Below are positions 13,804 to 15,030 of a stretch of DNA of 15,030 nt, one piece after another. This stretch comes from Chloroflexota bacterium (GTDB lineage: Bacteria; Chloroflexota; Limnocylindria; P2-11E). The position numbers and the translations under genes were made by a program. The stretch spans positions 1-15,030 of the forward strand of contig VBGS01000023.1 in the NCBI GenBank assembly GCA_005889445.1. Direction: 5' to 3'. The notes beneath the pieces are model-generated. The model searched no databases. It was given only the letters and a program-made list of their open reading frames with translations, and had not been told where the DNA came from. Positions within the stretch are counted from its first letter, which is position 1. Every line of letters starts with the position of its first letter.

Positions 13804-13816
13804 GAAGGAGCGCCAG

Positions 13817-14353
13817 ACGACCACGCTGCTTGCCGCGGACGATGTCCGCCGCGCCATCACGCGGATCGCGCACGAGATCGTCGAGCGCGATCGCGACCTC
13901 TCCCTTCTCTCCATCGTCGGTATTCGCGCGCGCGGTGACGCGCTCGCGGCGCGAATCCGCGCCGCGATCCAGAACAACGAAGGGGTCGAGCTGCCGCTCG
14001 GTGCGATCGACATCACGCTCTATCGCGACGACCTGACGCGCATCGGATACGCGCCGGTGGTCCGCGCATCGGAGATCTCGTTCCCGGTCGATGACCGCGT
14101 CGTCGTCCTCGTCGACGACGTGCTATTCACCGGACGGACGATCCGCGCGGCGATGGACGCGCTCATCGACTACGGACGGCCCCGCGCGATCCGTCTGGCG
14201 GTGCTCGTCGACCGCGGCCACCGTGAGCTGCCGATCCGGCCGGACTTCGTCGGCAAGAACCTGCCGACATCGCCTGAGGACGACGTCCGTGTCCACCTTG
14301 CCGAGATCGACGGCCGCGACGAGGTCGAGGTCGTCTCGAGGGTCACCGCATGA
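13817..14353 (+). CDS. pyrR: PyrR: pyrimidine operon RNA-binding regulator / uracil phosphoribosyltransferase
   Basis: A 178-residue PyrR, the UMP-dependent RNA-binding repressor of pyr genes that also has uracil phosphoribosyltransferase activity. Family blocks are present in order: VRRAITRIAHEIVER (10-24), VGIRARGDALA (34-44), GAIDITLYRDDL (62-73), the PRPP loop VVVLVDDVLFTGRT (95-108) and LVDRGHRELPIRPDFVGKN. The length is normal. The frame has no ATG, GTG or TTG between the upstream TAA (13781) and 14057, which lies past a third of the protein. The best start is ACG at 13817: AAGGAG lies 6 bases before it and the resulting N-terminus (TTLLAADDV) is typical. The ACG may be a genuine weak start or a T-to-C error. 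It overlaps pyrB by ATGA. Confidence 0.9.
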   Translation, partial: TTTLLAADDVRRAITRIAHEIVERDRDLSLLSIVGIRARGDALAARIRAAIQNNEGVELPLGAIDITLYRDDLTRIGYAPVVRASEISFPVDDRVVVLVDDVLFTGRTIRAAMDALIDYGRPRAIRLAVLVDRGHRELPIRPDFVGKNLPTSPEDDVRVHLAEIDGRDEVEVVSRVTA

Positions 14354-15030
14354 GCGCGCGCTGGACGCGCCGGCATGTCCTCGACACCGACGACTGGGCG
14401 CGAGACGAGATCGAGACGGTCCTCGACCAGACCAGCGCGATGGCCGAGATCCTCACGCGTCCCATTCGCAAGGCACCCCCGCTCCGCGGTCGCACGGTGA
14501 TCCTCTTCTTCGCCGAAGCCTCGACCCGGACGCGCGTCTCGTTCGAGCTCGCCGCGAAGGCACTGTCCGCCGACGTCACGAACATCACCGCGACCGGTTC
14601 CTCGGTCGAGAAGGGCGAATCGCTCTACGACACGGTCCGGACGCTCGAGGCCCTCGGCGGCGATGTCGTCGTCATCCGCCACGGGGCTTCAGGGGCACCC
14701 TATTTCGTCGCCGAGCGCACCGACGCGGCGGTGATCAACGCCGGCGATGGCTGGCACGCCCATCCATCGCAGGGGCTGCTCGACGCCTTCACGCTCCGCG
14801 GCGCCCTCGGTGATCTCGGTGGAAAGCGCGTCGTCATCGTCGGCGACGTGCTGCACAGTCGCGTCGCCCGCTCCGACATCAACACGCTCGTGCCGCTCGG
14901 CGCCCACGTCACGCTCTCAGGACCGCCGACGCTGATCCCAACGGCGTGGCGCTGCGGCGAACTGCCTCCCGGCGTCACCTACGAACCGGACGTGGATGCC
15001 GCCCTCGACGGCGCGGATGCAGCGATCGTC
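14350..15030 (+). CDS. pyrB: Aspartate carbamoyltransferase catalytic subunit (3' end outside window)
   Basis: The first 227 residues of ATCase, which joins carbamoyl phosphate and aspartate to form carbamoyl aspartate in de novo pyrimidine synthesis. The carbamoyl phosphate motif is FFAEASTRTRVSFE (53-66); the usual FFEPSTRTR has EAS here. The SSVEKGES loop (84-91, K88), VVIRH (107-111) and NAGDGWHAHPSQGLLDAFT (130-148) match ATCase rather than ornithine carbamoyltransferase. KRVVIVGDVLHSRVARSD starts the aspartate domain. The ATG overlaps the pyrR stop (ATGA), so translation is coupled and PyrR control should extend to it. The gene runs off the right edge; the family length is about 300-320 residues. 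Confidence 0.95.
   Translation, partial: MSARWTRRHVLDTDDWARDEIETVLDQTSAMAEILTRPIRKAPPLRGRTVILFFAEASTRTRVSFELAAKALSADVTNITATGSSVEKGESLYDTVRTLEALGGDVVVIRHGASGAPYFVAERTDAAVINAGDGWHAHPSQGLLDAFTLRGALGDLGGKRVVIVGDVLHSRVARSDINTLVPLGAHVTLSGPPTLIPTAWRCGELPPGVTYEPDVDAALDGADAAIV

Noticed and set aside
14057..14353. Short pyrR starting at the first GTG in frame
   Set aside because: It would remove over a third of PyrR including conserved blocks that are clearly encoded upstream, and it has no Shine-Dalgarno sequence.

Overview
The window is a GC-rich, gene-dense stretch of a bacterial chromosome. It looks like a member of Chloroflexota or an actinobacterial relative: codons are strongly G/C-ending, GTG and TTG starts are frequent, genes overlap at ATGA or TGATG junctions, pyrR/pyrB are paired, and one secreted protein has a fold style common in Chloroflexota. 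The lineage is an inference; there is no rRNA or marker phylogeny here.

Layout. 61-2219 (minus): a translationally coupled galK and GH27 alpha-galactosidase pair. 2262-3251 (plus): a PIG-L-type zinc deacetylase whose 3' end runs antisense into a peroxiredoxin (bcp-like) gene. That gene has lost an internal segment and its frame (2986-3358, minus). 3385-4970 (minus): a secreted HEXXH metallopeptidase and a conserved-looking small protein. 5061-6106 (minus): tRNA-Gly(CCC), preceded by two tandem HNH-nuclease genes. The upstream copy is intact; the downstream copy is frameshifted, has lost a zinc-ligand cysteine, and ends inside the tRNA. 6163-6639 (plus): a TfoX N-terminal domain protein. 6636-8540 (minus): a Ser/Thr kinase with a large polytopic membrane domain. 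8763-9628 (minus): a membrane-anchored or secreted helical repeat protein, split by a frameshift and followed by a strong hairpin. 9755-13027 (plus): glgA, a GalT-like HIT-superfamily protein, a degenerate Nudix protein with an N-terminal zinc-finger-like Cys pair, and a small zinc-ribbon protein. 13028-13738 (minus): a secreted M23 peptidase. 13817 to the window end (plus): pyrR and pyrB, pyrB being cut by the window edge.

How the genes may work together. GH27 would release galactose from alpha-galactosides and GalK would phosphorylate it. The GalT-like protein beside glycogen synthase is a candidate for the next nucleotide-sugar step, because no ordinary galT is visible. pyrR-pyrB opens a pyrimidine biosynthesis operon. 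Its leader has a clear PyrR-binding hairpin that runs into the Shine-Dalgarno sequence, followed by what appears to be an ACG start codon, which points to translational feedback control.

Three reading-frame breaks lie in 15 kb (bcp, second HNH gene, repeat protein). Two of them are restored by adding one C to a CCC run, so sequencing or assembly error must be considered beside real decay. No IS element, CRISPR array or replication origin was seen. No gene-free stretch exceeds 300 bases; the longest is 8541-8762, which holds the hairpin at 8721-8744. I see nothing identifiable in 1-60.
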